64,000 nucleotides of DNA from Plantago major (lineage: Eukaryota; Streptophyta; Magnoliopsida; Lamiales; Plantaginaceae). This document shows, piece after piece, positions 47,280 through 59,513 of the stretch. Each line of letters opens with the position of its first letter. The stretch's first letter is position 1. The DNA lies in NCBI GenBank assembly GCA_026545765.1, contig CM048844.1, positions 72,091,035 to 72,155,034 of the forward strand. The letters run 5' to 3'. The notes beneath the pieces were generated by a model. That model did not search any database, was not told the DNA's origin, and saw nothing but the letters and a program-made list of their open reading frames with translations. Both the position numbers and the translations under genes were made by a program.

Positions 47280-49240
47280 AAAATCGGAAAAAATTCATTT
47301 TTAATACCTTAAGTTTTGACAGTTTCGGTTCTGGTACCTTTAGTTCAATTTTGGTACCTTTTTTTTTTTTTGTCCAAATTTAATACTCCGTTAGTCAAAG
47401 TTAACGGAACCATCAATTTTGACTTGGAAAAAATCCATAGAAGGTACGTACCTTAAATTGTTACATTTCGCTTTTTGGTACCTTTTGTTGATGGTATGCA
47501 ATTTTGGTACCCCAGATTAACAATTGTACAATTTGAATACTCTGTTTGCCAAAATTAACGGAGACGCTAATTGTGACCTAACTAAAGCAAATTAGAGTGA
47601 ATTCGTCCAATTTGTCGTCAAGCAGGAGGGTGAAAAACAAGTTAATTCAATATTTATAATTTCATCAACTTATTTAATTATAAAGCTGACTAAATTACAT
47701 ATTGTGTGCGTGTATAATACTCCGCCACCCCCACTTTCAAATCCTGGTGACTAACTAAATTTACTAACTAAAAAAATTGGCAGAACATATAATTTTCTAA
47801 AATATGCCTGTAATAATAAAGAAAATGAAATTTTGGGGGCCACCCCCTGTCTCCGCCCCTGGGTTTGATTGTGTTTGTACTAACAATTAAGCAAGCAACG
47901 CAATCAAACTAGAGATGAAATATATAGGAGAAATATGAACGTGGTAGGAATAATCTAAAACGCAATATACGAGTTATAGCTATAGCATTCGTACGATTGT
48001 CGCGTGTTATTTGTCCAAAAATCTTTAAAGCGATCTTAAACAATACGTTCTCGAATATTTCAGACTAGAGTAATTACTTTATTGTCAGATAAGTAATCCG
48101 TGAACAAACGATTTGAACTATACTTAAAGTTACAAAAACAAAAAATAAAATGTTAAAGAACAAAATCTATAATTGAAAAAAAAAAATTATATGATTATAA
48201 TAAGGGAAAATAATATATAAGATAAAGTTTTAGAATTAGGTCATTTTTTTACAATTCAGGGGTATAGTACATTCAAGGGAGGGGTGTGTAATGGTAAGAT
48301 GTTTTTTAAATTGGTTTTCATTGATGAGTCTTTTTTTGGCAAATTTAGTCTTTGCACCACTTTTCCCATTTAAGGCTCTGTTTAGCAAAACTAGCTGGAT
48401 AGGTAATTTGGTAATTAAATTGAAATTGACAGGTAGAAATTTAGGTTTTTAAATGTAGGTGTTTAAAGAATTAAAAAATTTCAGGTATTTTGTAAAATGA
48501 CATAAAAGGGTATTACTCTTATTTTTCTTGTCTTTAACCTTTCTTATCGTATTATTAGTTTATAGTTTTTTAAATAATAATATATCATATTTTGTCCAAT
48601 AATTATAATATATATTTAATGTACTTTACATCGCCATTTTAATAACATCATCAAAATTATCAGAAGTTGAAAGAAATAATCGTTGAGCATTTTTAACTTA
48701 GTAATGAAAAAAATCAGTATTTGATGTGTACTACATGTATGCATTTTAAAGAGGTGCGGATACATTAATCCTTATGCTAGTTGCAAAAAAGTACACAAAA
48801 TGTATAACAAAGTATCCAACAATATAAAATATAAGTTAATATAAGTTAGAGATATTTTCAGAATGAAAAAGATAAGAAGCTCCTTCTTTAAAAAAAAAAC
48901 TACATTGACTTAGCTTCTTTTTCCAAATTAGTGTTAAAGAAGTCGCTGCTTCAATGAACGAGCTTTTTATTAGTCAATGGTAAAAAAAAAGCCCATGGAG
49001 CTAAAAATCTGGCGGAAATTAGTTAAAAGGCTGCTCACGTGACGAACTTTTTTATTACCACCAGAAAAAACCCATGGAGCTAAAAATTTAGTCGGAAAGC
49101 TAGTGGTAATAAAAACCAACCGGGATTCCGATCCAAGAGGGATTCCGATTCAAGGAGTCATACGTCTCCGTTAATTTAGACTCAGAGAGAATTCAAATTG
49201 TACAATTGTTAATCAGGGGTACCAAAATTGGGCCTACGTT
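47280..49240. mobile_element. Probable inverted-repeat DNA element with nested LTR fragment
   Basis: The arm at about 47493-47575 (CAATTTTGGTACCCC, ATTAACAATTGTACAATTTG, AACGGAGACG) has its reverse complement at about 49165-49238. Inside lies an LTR fragment (47878-48120) and a region near 48370-49120 with two related GAGCTAAAAAT/CCCATGGAG words. The GGTACC-rich arms resemble Mutator-type long inverted ends, but the outer borders and target duplication were not resolved. Confidence 0.5.
47878..48120 (-). repeat. LTR fragment inverted relative to 46865-47110
   Basis: Reverse complement of the U5-side part of the LTR at 46013-47279 (AGCTATAGCATTCGTACGAT, AATTACTTTATTGTCAGA, CGTGAACAAACGATTTGAA). 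The two arms are about 770 bp apart and could pair in a transcript crossing both. Confidence 0.8.
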
Positions 49241-49339
49241 GGGTGTGTGGCTAGACGTTGCCTGTTTCAAAACAAAACTGTCCGTCTAAGATTAGGGATT
49301 CCGATTAAGCAGCCATAGACACTCATTTGTTACAATCAG

Positions 49340-49448
49340 AATCTCTTTCGGTCATACCCATCGTTTTCGTCTCTCTGCAACTCGAGGAGAGAAAAGGGAG
49401 GCTGTTAGAGATATAAATCGTAGAAGTATAATCTATCAGCTACTGGAG
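49340..49448 (+). other. Putative 5' UTR exon of the His-rich/cystatin-like locus
   Basis: Ends CTACTGGAG|GTACGTAC, a good splice donor. The matching acceptor is at 49819-49820, just before the first ATG. A diverged second copy of the same leader (TCTCTGCAACTCGAAGAGAG ... TCAGCTACAGGAGG) lies at about 49560-49660 within the intron and has lost the GT, so the leader was locally duplicated. Confidence 0.45.
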
Positions 49449-49824
49449 GTACGTACTTATTTATTTTTAACTTTACAAAATCGCCTTTAATTTTCCCAAT
49501 TTTCAAACTTGTAGCTAACATTAGGGTTTTCCGATCCCCAACAGCCATGGGCCGTCGTTCTCCTGTCTCTGCAACTCGAAGAGAGAAAAGGACATATGAA
49601 GGGGGTTGGGATCACATTCCTTTGAAGACGAAAGGGCGAAAAGATTCAGCTACAGGAGGTTTTTTTTTTTTTCGGTTTTGTTTTTTCAACTATGGATTGA
49701 TTGATTGATTGTATTAGCTTAGTTTCAAGGTTGTTCGTTTCCTTTTACTGATCCTCTCACTTTTGCTGGTCTAATTGTATTCACTGCACAATTTAAGCAT
49801 TGTAAGTCGGATTTAGGCAGAAAA

Positions 49825-50963
49825 ATGTCTGAGTACAACCATCTCAGTAGCATCAAAATCATTGAACAAGGCCAGGAGCAGCATCACAATAGGAAGGAGC
49901 ACATTAACTTATCCGAAAAGGAATGCCTTCCGTCATGATCATACGCAACAGCACAGATACCATCATAGGCAACATCACAGATACCATCTCAACTACTACT
50001 CCAATAGGCAAAAGCACAGAGAACCATCTGAAGAGAATCATGACCATGAATTTAAACAGCATACTGACTTTAAGAGACATTCTCATGTTCATGGTCATTC
50101 GGACGTCTTCAATAATGAAGTGGACATGGTTCTCAACGGAATACAAAACACCGTGCGGGAGGAGGACCAGAATAACGAACTATCAGCATCAGGCTTTCGT
50201 TACCGTAGTAGCTATGTAGATGAGAATTGTAAGATTAGTGCCAAGGGTATTGAGTATGGGTTGGTAACCGAATATACCTCTGAGGAAGTGGAGGCCATTA
50301 ATAAGATGTTGTCTTGGAGCAATGAGATTTTCTCTAGCCATGATCATGACATCAGAGAGGTATGTTTGTTGATCATATGGTCAAATTTATTGATTGGCTG
50401 ATTGCGTATGTTATTCTATTGTACTTAACAAGTTGCATAATTTGCTTTTGTAGGGAATCAAGGATAATTTGGTGTTATCGGGACCGGTACCATGGTTCCT
50501 TGGGGAGACTAGTTGTGTTCCATGTAAGAGTACACTTATGCCGATACGATATATGATTTATAAGTATGTCGCTGAGTGCGCTTGCAATTGTTACAATGAT
50601 CGAGTGGTAAGTATATACATGGACTTGCATGTTACTTTTTTTTTTATAGATCTTCAATTTATACTGATCTATATGCTGGATGTTAGGAGGGAATCATGGG
50701 TAAGAGGTAATTATGTTGTAGTTAATTACTCTACCCTTTCATATGTGCAGGGTTGGATAAGGTACGAGGTTGATGAAGTCCTGAGAGTGGACATTGCATT
50801 TATTGATTCCTATGTGTATTATATAACATTCACTGCCAAGGACCTTGATGCTGAAGAAGGTGCTCCGAGAAAGACCTTACAGGCTCTATGTAAGGAATTA
50901 TCTGCCACGCATGACTCCTATGACGTTCTGTATGCAAATTTGAAGCCTGATGACATCGTATGA
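49825..50963 (+). CDS. Multi-exon host locus: His-rich N-terminus, cystatin-like C-terminus, frameshifted
   Basis: The start ATG follows an acceptor (GGCAG at 49820). Exons on splice signals: 49825-50359, 50454-50606 (intron GTATGT...TTGTAG) and 50751-50963 (intron GTAAGT...GTGCAG), all phase 0. Exon 1 has His/Gln/Arg-rich repeats. The ATG frame stops after 37 codons (TGA near 49936), while the long exon frame lies one base off and has no ATG. The early frame's HNRKEHINLSEKE resembles the later SNRQKHREPSEEN, so a 1-nt indel at about 49915-49935 is likely. Exon 2 has four Cys (TSCVPCK, CACNC). Exon 3 has DSYVYYITFTAKDLDAEE, resembling plant cystatin/monellin-like (UPF0725-type) proteins. That assignment is tentative; the gene may be a recent pseudogene. 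Confidence 0.55.
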
Positions 50964-51634
50964 ATGATGCGTTTGAGTGTATTCAAGGTACTTTTATTCT
51001 GTCTTCTTCCTCGGGATTTGTCATTTGGAATCTAGACTTGGAAGTTGAAACATGCCCACCTGCAGTTTTTTTTCCCTTTGAAATATCAGGTCGAAGATGA
51101 CAGTCATAGGATGCATTGGACCCTAAGGATTACATTGATATTTATATATAAGATATTTATGTTGTCTTAACTTCAGTTTAGAATGATATGTATTTATTGT
51201 TCAGTACTGTTTGTCTATAACAAGTGCTAGTTCTGCCATTGTAGTGGTGCATTTACATCACTTACATGTAATGTCCTTAATGTTTGGCAGCATAATCTTA
51301 AACTTTGCTAATGTCTATAACTAATGTTTAGGAGAAACAATTGTCTGAGACTTCGTTTTACTGATTTTGGACGATCAGTGCAGTTCTTTAGCCCCTTAAT
51401 ATTTTATTTTTTATTGCAGTTGTGTGGCTTAACTTGTTGCAGTTGCTGAGTTTGTTATATGTGAAAGTACCACTGGTTAGCTTGATCTTTCGAGTCCAGT
51501 TTGAGATTACAGTGTTTGATATTCTAGATCACTTGGTTAGGCTTTGTCACGAGTGTGTTTCTTTTAACTCTCTCTCGTGTCCAAGTTTTCAATCTTTACA
51601 CTTTCAAAATAACATTTACAATTAAGTCCATTAT
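50964..51634. other. 3' flank of the host locus
   Basis: Likely 3' UTR and intergenic sequence, T-rich, with no other gene recognised. Further small exons cannot be excluded. Confidence 0.4.
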
Positions 51635-53500
51635 ATTTTAATTATGGATATGCGTAGGAGCTGGTGTGGCTAGACTTGAGAAATCCCATGTTCCATCATG
51701 ATGCAGAACTTGATTTAAAGTTACATAGTTATTCCTTGGGTCCAAAAAATTCATAGCTTTCCATAAACGATCATTTTCGAACCACGCATCCAACCAGAAA
51801 GTATTCGAGTACCGTCACCAATTCTCCATCGGAAGCTTGAGCGTAGTTTCTGGGTGCATTTACTCACCCCTTTCCACATTGGGCTGTCACCAGGTGTCAA
51901 TATGTAATTTAGGATATTTTTTCCTTTGAGGTACTTAGCTTGAACAAGCTCCATCTAGATTGTTGGTTCATTCCGCAAAGTCTTCCAAACAATTTTTGAT
52001 AACATTGCCTCATTGTTTATTCGAGCATCTCGAATTCCCAATCCCCCATTCTTTTTCGATTGGGTTACATGTTTCCAGCCAAGTAGATGGATCTTTTGCT
52101 TCGAGATGTCGTTGGACCAAAGAAAGTCTCTGTTTAATTTGTCCAGACGATCAAATATATGTTCCGGCAGCCAAGAACTTTGCATATCGTAAATAGCTAG
52201 GAATTGATGTCGCTACAGCTTGTCTCAAAGTCACACGACCCGCAGTAGACAACAACTTTTTCTTCCAACCATTATACTTTGCAGTGACTTTGTCTAGCAG
52301 CCTGCCCGCTTCAGCTCTGGAAACTCGACCATGTCTGAGATAAATGCCCAAATATTTTCCTAGATTCGGAGTTTGGCCGAAACCCAGGATATCTGTAATA
52401 CATCTCTTCAATCCAGCCCCTCCGTGCTTGGAGAAGAATACTTTAGACTTGTTTAAATTTAGATTTAAACCAGACGCTGTGCAAAACTCAGAAATAACCT
52501 TCTTCACCACTCTAGCATTGGCCAAAGTTGCTTTGCTCATCAAGATTAGATCATCGTCAAAAAGTATATGTGAAAAAGAAGGTCCATTCCGGCAAGGCTT
52601 AATCGGATTCCATTTCTTCTTATCCACCATATCCTGAACCATATAAGAGAGTCTCTCGATGCAAAGCACGAAGTTATATGGAGACAGAGGATCTCCTTGT
52701 CGTAAACCACAGGTATGAGTCAGCTCTTCCAAAGGCTCGCCATTCCATAAAATCTGTGATTTAGAATTCCTTACACAAAACATGATGAGCTTGATTAGGT
52801 TCACATGGAAGTTAAAAGCTCTCAAAGTATCCTCAAGGAAGTTCCAGTTCACACAGTCATAAGCTTTCTCCAAGTCGAGTTTCATTACCATACAACCCGT
52901 CTTATTCTTCTTTTTAGCCCGCAACGAATGTAGAATCTCTTGCATCACCAGAACATTATCCTGAGTACTTCCACCACTTGTGAAACTAGATTGACACAAG
53001 GAAATTAAATCCGGCATCAAACTTTTAAGTCTCACGGTGACGCATTTTGTAATGAATTTGTATAATACATTACAAAGCGATATGGGTCGAAACTCCGAGA
53101 TCTTGCTAGGATGTAGAACCTTGGGAATTAAGCAAACGAAAGTTGTGCATAATTTCCCCTCGAAAGAACGTGAACTGTAAGCTGTTTGAATAAAATTAGT
53201 GACGGAATCCCTAACCACATCCCAACAGTGTTGATAAAAGTAGGCCTGAATTCCGTCTAGTTTCGGTGCCTTGGTTGGATGCGAAGCCCAAACAGCTTTC
53301 TTGATTTCATCCGCTGTGAACTGGGCCGCTAAACCCTCCTGTTCTGGACCAGTGAGCTTAGTTTGGTGTGGAGTACTCCAGTTTCTGTAATTGGGCCTGG
53401 TATGCTGCTCACCTGGCGCAAAAATGCTCTGGAAATGGTTCCTACTATAATCTGTAACAGACTTTGATCCTGGACCCAATCATCACCAATTTTCGGCGCC
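51635..53500 (-). pseudogene. LINE reverse transcriptase and start of zf-RVT (minus strand)
   Basis: L1-type RT: KAPKLDGIQAYFYQHCW, FRPISLCNVLYKF, KLDLEKAYDCVNW, TCGLRQGDPLSPYNF, then the catalytic box reading ILFDDDLILM where the family has FADD. Then NLGKYLGIYLRHGR and TAGRVTLRQAV. A frameshift near 52170 leads to LDRLNRDFLWSN and MWKGVSKC. The element stops near 51635 before any RNase H or poly-A, so it is 3'-truncated. Confidence 0.87.
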
Positions 53501-54601
53501 ATAATTTTATTCCTGCGCCTGCGTATGAGTGTTGTTTGGTGAAAAAACTTGGTGATAGAATCCCCCTCCAAGATCCATTTAACACGAGATTTTTCATGCC
53601 AAAATAACTCTTCTTGTTTCAATACGAGAGTGTAATCTTTAATTAAACGCTTCTCCAGATTTGCCAAGAAAGAATTATATCGAACACTAAGAGACCTCTG
53701 GATGCCATCCAACCGACTAACGAGCTTCTTCTTTTTCTGAAAAATGTTGCCGAATTTATTTTTATTCCATGGTGAGAGAACCACCGGAATTTGCTCCACT
53801 ACATCCACTATCTTCGGATTATTCATCCAAATGTCTTTGATCAAAGATTTGCATTCGTCATTAACCAACCAAGCATTCTCAAACTTAAAAGGTCGAGTTT
53901 TTTGCTTATTCTCCAACCCAAAACAACAAGTTAGTATTGGGTGATGATCCGAGTAGGTCTTAGGGACATGAAGAACCGCATTATCCGGAAAGAGTTTACA
54001 CCATTGCTCGTTAGCTAGAGCTCGATCAATTCGCTCCTTAATATTAGCTGAACCACCTCTTTGATTATCCCATGTGAACTTGGGTCCATGAAACAAATCC
54101 TGAAGGTTGACTATTAAATGCTTGACATCGGCTAAACGACGCAACATTACCACCTTGTTTCTCATGCGTATAACGAATTTCATTAAAATCACCGGAGACC
54201 ACCGATGGTGAATCCAAGCCACTCGCAAAACGCTCAAGGCTATTAAAAACTCATAGCTTGTCTTCCTTCCTTGGTTGTGCGTACACACCAGAAACCACCC
54301 AGCTTATTTGTTCTTTCCTGCTGACTCTGACATGGATAGCTTGATCCTCGACCTCAAGAATTTCAACTTCAGTTTCAGAATCATTCCATAACATCTAAAT
54401 CCCACCCATCATACCATCAGTTGGTGCGCGAATCCAATCCGAGAAGCCAAGAGTAGGTAGAATCGTATCTGCATGAGCAAGGAAAACCCGAGTCTCCCTA
54501 ACAAAAACAACATGAGGATTATGATCCCGAATCAATTCACAAAAATTATTAGCACAATCAGGGCTGCCCGCCCCTTGACAATTCCATGTTAGTACTTTCA
54601 T
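53501..54601 (-). pseudogene. LINE endonuclease (minus strand), frameshifted
   Basis: Starts MKVLTWNCQGAG with Glu in FVRETRVF; a stop near 54395 and a frameshift scramble the middle. It resumes with GPKFTWDNQRGG, KERIDRALAN and the YSDHHPI histidine. A basic linker then leads into RT (VKWILEGDSITKFFH). Confidence 0.85.
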
Positions 54602-55082
54602 TGGTAAACCAAAGATATTAACAGGATGGACAGGACTAACAATCGCCCCCCCCCCCCCCCCCCACATAATACAATCAACTGGATTAATAGATTGAGAAGT
54701 TGACTGTTCAGAATATCCGACTTCCTCCAATGTTGTCTGAGAGCAGAATTGGCATGGGTAGTCCATTCATTCTCGGTAGTGTACATCCATGAGACATTGC
54801 CAGATCATCGGAGGAATATTCAGTGCATGAATTAATCTCTCCTCAGTTTCTATGCGCCATATCAGGTCTGCTCTCACCAGGTTCTCCACTCTCGTTCGTA
54901 TTCGAGTTCCTCCTCCTCGTCCACCTCTATTGGCTCGAGAAGCGGCAGTTGGAGCATCATGCCCTGTGGGCCCTAGTATAGCCCGTGGTCCCAGTTGTTC
55001 GCCATGTGACGACACAATATCTTCCGCTTCTTGGATTTCAACGTCTTGAAGAATAGAGAATTGGTTGGTATTTGCTTGTTTA
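54602..55082 (-). pseudogene. LINE ORF1 C-terminal part (minus strand)
   Basis: Disordered, Gly/Arg-rich (RANRGGRGGGTRIRTR) tail preceding ORF2, with a C-run of 16 at about 54648-54663. The frame is cut at 55083 by the Mutator-type insertion. Confidence 0.65.
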
Positions 55083-55091
55083 TTCTGTTTA

Positions 55092-56481
55092 GAGAAAATT
55101 TTATTTTACACTAAAACCTTTTGGGCCAATTTGAATTTACACCACAACCTTTTTTTTCTTTGAGTCGACACTAAAACCTTTGTCAAAATTTTGACCCAAC
55201 ACAAAGGTTTAACGGCTGTTAAGTCTCCGTTAGCCATATTTTCAAATTACACCAAAACCTTTGCAAAAATTTGCACTCGCTACCGAAACCTTTTCCTATA
55301 TTGAAAAAGTTCATAATTATGGTTAAGTTTGTATGATATTGCAAATGGTTATGTTTGCGGTAAAGATGGTCTTGGTGGAGTATTTAATTGCAGTTTTGGT
55401 TTAAAGGGGGTTTGAGGTCAAGGATGAGTTATGTTTTTTTTTCTCTATTTGTAAATGCCACTTTTTCTTTCTTGTTTGGTACATGCATGTAATTAAGCAT
55501 GCATAGTAAGATGCTAGCCTAGTTTTAGTAAGATCACCTGGTCTTTTTTACTCGATGCATGCATTGATCATGGATCACCTATTTATGCTAATCTAAATTA
55601 TATATCGTTTTAGTTGTTCTCGCTCCATTTGCATGGTTGATATATATTTTGTGCAATTGTTAACAAATCTGATAGATTGACGATAATTTTTTGATTGTTA
55701 TTTGGATTCTCCAATAACTTACTTTGTATATGAAAAACTTCTTGAAAATTAGATTTGTGAGAAACGTTCTTTTCTATATATGTTGTAGTAGTAGTTTTGA
55801 AAATGTTGTGGCAGTGATTCTTGATGATATATACGAAGCACAAAAAGTAAGACCATTATTTGTGACATGATAGTTTAGATTAGTTATTGTACTGTGCTTT
55901 GGACTTTGAATCACCAATTTGTTTTAAAGAGACTATTATTTGTTAAAAACACTTTTTTACTTTTTAATAACAAAATAGCAGAAAAGTTGTCTGAAATTTA
56001 ATTTGGACTTGCTAGCTACACCTTTGACTAGTCCATTTATGATAAACATGATCAAGGTATGTTACTATACACACTTAATTACATGTATGTAACAAACAAA
56101 AATTTAGATGTCCAAATAAACAAAAAAGACCCATCCATTACCTCAAACCCTTGTACATGATTACCACAAAGACCCTCGTTACCGCGAAAATAACCATTCA
56201 CAATATCATGTAAACTTAACCATAATTATGAACATTTTCATTATAGGAAAAGATTTCGATAGTGAGTACAAGTTCTTGCAAAGGTTTCGGTAGCGAATGC
56301 AAATTTTTACAAAGGTTTTGGTGTAATTTGAAAATATGGTTAACGGAGACTTAACAGCCGCTAAACCTTTGTGTTGGGTCAAAATTTTTACAAAGGTTTT
56401 AGTGTCGACTCAAAGAAAAAAAAGGTTGTGGTGTAAATTCAAATTGGCCCAAAAGGTTTTAGTGTAAAATAAAATTTTTCC
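55092..56481. mobile_element. Mutator-type non-autonomous element with 9-bp target duplication
   Basis: Inverted ends of about 280 bp (GAGAAAATTTTATTTTACAC against GGAAAAATTTTATTTTACAC, continuing TAAAACCTTTTGGG). They are flanked by a perfect TTCTGTTTA at 55083-55091 and 56482-56490. 1390 bp; the AT-rich centre holds no transposase. Inserted in the LINE ORF1 tail. Confidence 0.92.
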
Positions 56482-56490
56482 TTCTGTTTA

Positions 56491-57352
56491 TTTGTATGTC
56501 CAGAATTAAACTTAAATACCTCTCATTCTGAAGTATTATCTTTAGAGGTATTCAATAATTTCAAGGATTCGAAATCTTTCCTAGAATCCCTCCGTAACAT
56601 ATTTGTAGGCAGGATCCTCCTACTATTGGTATATGCCCTTCTTTTTTGCACATGATTTTCTGGAGAATCTTCCCAAATATGCTTCCCCTTATTTTTGGCT
56701 GCTTTAGGATTCTGTTGGGGTGCCGCACTTTTCCCCTTGCCGCCGTTTTGAGTTTTGGCTCTGTTGTTTGAAGATTTCGGTTGGCTCAAGTTAACTTGAG
56801 GCCTTCTTCCAGCTGGAGATGGTTTCTTTTTCAGTTGAACCGTCATCCAGTCTCCAAAATCCTTAGTTTTAGCTTTATTAACGAGCTATTCAACAGATGC
56901 GTTAGGATCAAGTTCCTCCTCGACATCCTTGGTCGGATTTTTTTCTTGAACAATTTGTTCTGTCACCTTGGCTGAACATTTACTAATATGATACGTCCAG
57001 CACTGCCACAGGTATAACATACTGAGGGTAAATTTTCATACACAACTTGATAAATGGTACCATTAACACAAACACCGAGCTCCAATGGCACATCTAATTG
57101 GATTTGAACGCAAAAACATGCAAACTTGCCCCGCGTGGCACTAAAAGTATTCCCATCTATCTTCAGAGGTTCACCAATACAAGCAGCAATAGATTGGATG
57201 ATTGATTCTCTGAATAGTTCTATGGGTAAATTCATTACACGAACCCATGTAATGGTTGTATCAATCCTGTCATTATCCGCCCAGAAGCGTGGCTTCCACT
57301 TTCTGATGGAGAGAAAACTATTTTGAAGTTCATATACACTAATGTACTTCAA
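56491..57352 (-). pseudogene. LINE ORF1 N-terminal part: DUF4283 and CCHC (minus strand)
   Basis: About 57352-56963 encodes the end of a DUF4283 domain (ISVYELQNSFLSIRKWKPRFW, TTITWVRVMNLPIELF) and a worn zinc knuckle (SVCYTCGSAGR, His lost). About 56846-56523 is a basic Lys/Pro/Gln-rich linker. The first 100 or so residues of DUF4283 are missing, so the element is also 5'-truncated. Confidence 0.8.
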
Positions 57353-58064
57353 ATATGATTCTAAACTTAATTAATTGACCAATTTTAAATCTGTAAGCTG
57401 GTTTCAGTCATTTTCGTCCGAAACTAACTACTGAAAAAAAATTATGCTGAAACCATCTATAAAATAATTAAATTAACTCTAAAAACTAATTTATAGTAAA
57501 CTAACACTATCAAATAGGGAAACTAACACTATAAAAATTATAAATTACTGTTTTTCGCTGAAAAATTAATAGAGTTGACACTAAAAAAATATTATGACAA
57601 AATCAACAATTTAAAATTCTAAAATCCTAGGGAAATGAACATTAGTTAGTTTCACCAACACTTTAAAATTCTAAAATCCTAGGGAAATCAACAATGTCAT
57701 CATAAGTGTTAGTTTGAATGTTAGTTTAATTGGTTTTAGTTAGTTTCACCAACACCATTAGTTTTAGCATCATCAGCAGCGTTAGTTTCAGCATCATTAG
57801 TATTAGTTTCAGAAAGTTAGTTTAAGGAACTCAAAAAGTTAGTTTCAGGTATGTTTCAAAACAAAATAATATTAGTTTCAGCATCATTTGCAGCATCATT
57901 AGTATTAGTTTCAGGAACTCAGAGAGTTAGTTCAGGTTTTCTACCGTCAGCCAACTTGTTGCCTTGACTATTGTCAGTCGGGGTGTCGACACGTGACACG
58001 TGTCCATTGCTCTCCATCGCCCTCAACTGCTACTTGTTACTATATTTATTTAAAAATATAAAAA
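57353..58064. repeat. Degenerate TTAGTTTCAG-word repeat region
   Basis: From about 57640 to 57940, TTAGTTTCAG(C/G), AGCATCATTAG and AAAATTCTAAAATCCTAGGG recur irregularly in one orientation, a degraded tandem or minisatellite-like array. No gene. Confidence 0.5.
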
Positions 58065-59495
58065 TGTTGGTCCAGATAACGGCAAAGTAAAAGACTAGAG
58101 GGGGGGGGGGGTGAATAGTCTTTTAAAACTTTTGTCGATAAACACAGTTTCTCAGAAATCTGGGGGTTTCTGATACTTAAATTCAGAGCGCGGAAGACTT
58201 TAAGATAGGTAAGTGCAGAAACAATAAGTAAGTGTGTGTGTGTTTCTTTGAAATGTAAATCTGAAGGTAAATAACACAACAAGTATAGTGGTATCTGGAG
58301 GTGGCGTAATCCTCCAACTAATCCACTTCGGTCTTTCTGAGACCTAGAATTCACTAGAACAGATAATTGAGTTCACCTTACAATAATCCTATTCTAAGAT
58401 TCCTAAACAAATGGTTCCCAACCAAATGTTCCCCCTGAGTTATTCCCCAGCTCCTAGAGCTAAGTACTTCCTCTACTCAGATAACCTTGGAGTTATTCCT
58501 TGATTTCCCAAATCAAGTACTTCCTCTACTCCACGCCTTGATGGTGTTGGTTATAAGGTTTGTCAGAGAGGCTTCTTGTATAACTTGTCAGTTATGTTTC
58601 CAGAGAGCCTAATAGAACAAGACTACTTTAATACACTTGTTCAGTGTATGGCAATCTGCTCTTTACTGACCCAAGTAATTGATGTCCGTTCTGGAGAATG
58701 AGCTTCAGAAAGGTTATCTGATAGTTCAACTCTTTCACGAATAACAATCTCTTGTTAAGGTTCAGGACAACTTAGAACTACTAGTGATTCTTCAAGCAAC
58801 AGAAAGCTTTCAGAAAGGGTAGTAGAGTGCTTGAGAGAATACTTTGCTAGATTGTAAGTTTGCAAGTTAGATCGTTCTTCGGGTGTATTTCTCAGCATCT
58901 AAGTGTGTGATATTTATAGATGAATTAGAGAGTCGTTGGGATGTTATCCGTTAGACGCAATTCAAATTCAATCTATACTTACTTGAAATGAGTACTCAGA
59001 AGTCCTTGTCTCATATCTCAAAGAGGACTGTGCTTTAGCGGCTTTTCTGCCGATGCAATTAATGCACATGTACTATTTCTTGTCCTGTAGTCTTCAACGG
59101 ATACATTAGCCTTTCTGATGGCTTGCATGCTCCATACTCATGATGTCATATGTTCCAGAATCATGTTTCAAAAGTAACTAAATGAACTTAAGAAAGGATT
59201 AAGGACATAGTCTTTCCGAGTGAGACTAAACCTTGGTGTCTTCATAAATCTTGTGCAATCTCCGGTCTTGTAATCTTAAGAAAAGCTCCATTGCTAGGAT
59301 TGATCTTCATGGTCTTCTTGGAAATAAAAATTACACTCAGAGACCTATAATCCTAATACAAGATTTACTAGACTAATCGTACTCAGTGATTTCCTCTTTT
59401 ACAATGTTCAAGTGAACCAAGAGCACTTAATCACCTTTCTGGCTAAGATAAGAACATGTGATGAGTGATCAAAATACTAACAGATATTCCTAACA
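58065..59495 (-). repeat. Sirevirus-like 3' LTR (minus strand)
   Basis: Minus-strand counterpart of the LTR at 38453-40020: TGTTGGTCCAGATAACGGC at the left and ATTCCTAACA at the right. 1431 bp. The polypurine tract lies on its right, so this is the 3' LTR of an element extending beyond the window. Confidence 0.88.
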
Positions 59496-59513
59496 AATTT
59501 CCCCCTTTTTGAT
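59496..59513 (-). other. Polypurine tract (minus strand)
   Basis: Minus strand AAAAAGGGGGAAATT directly before the 3' LTR. Confidence 0.75.
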
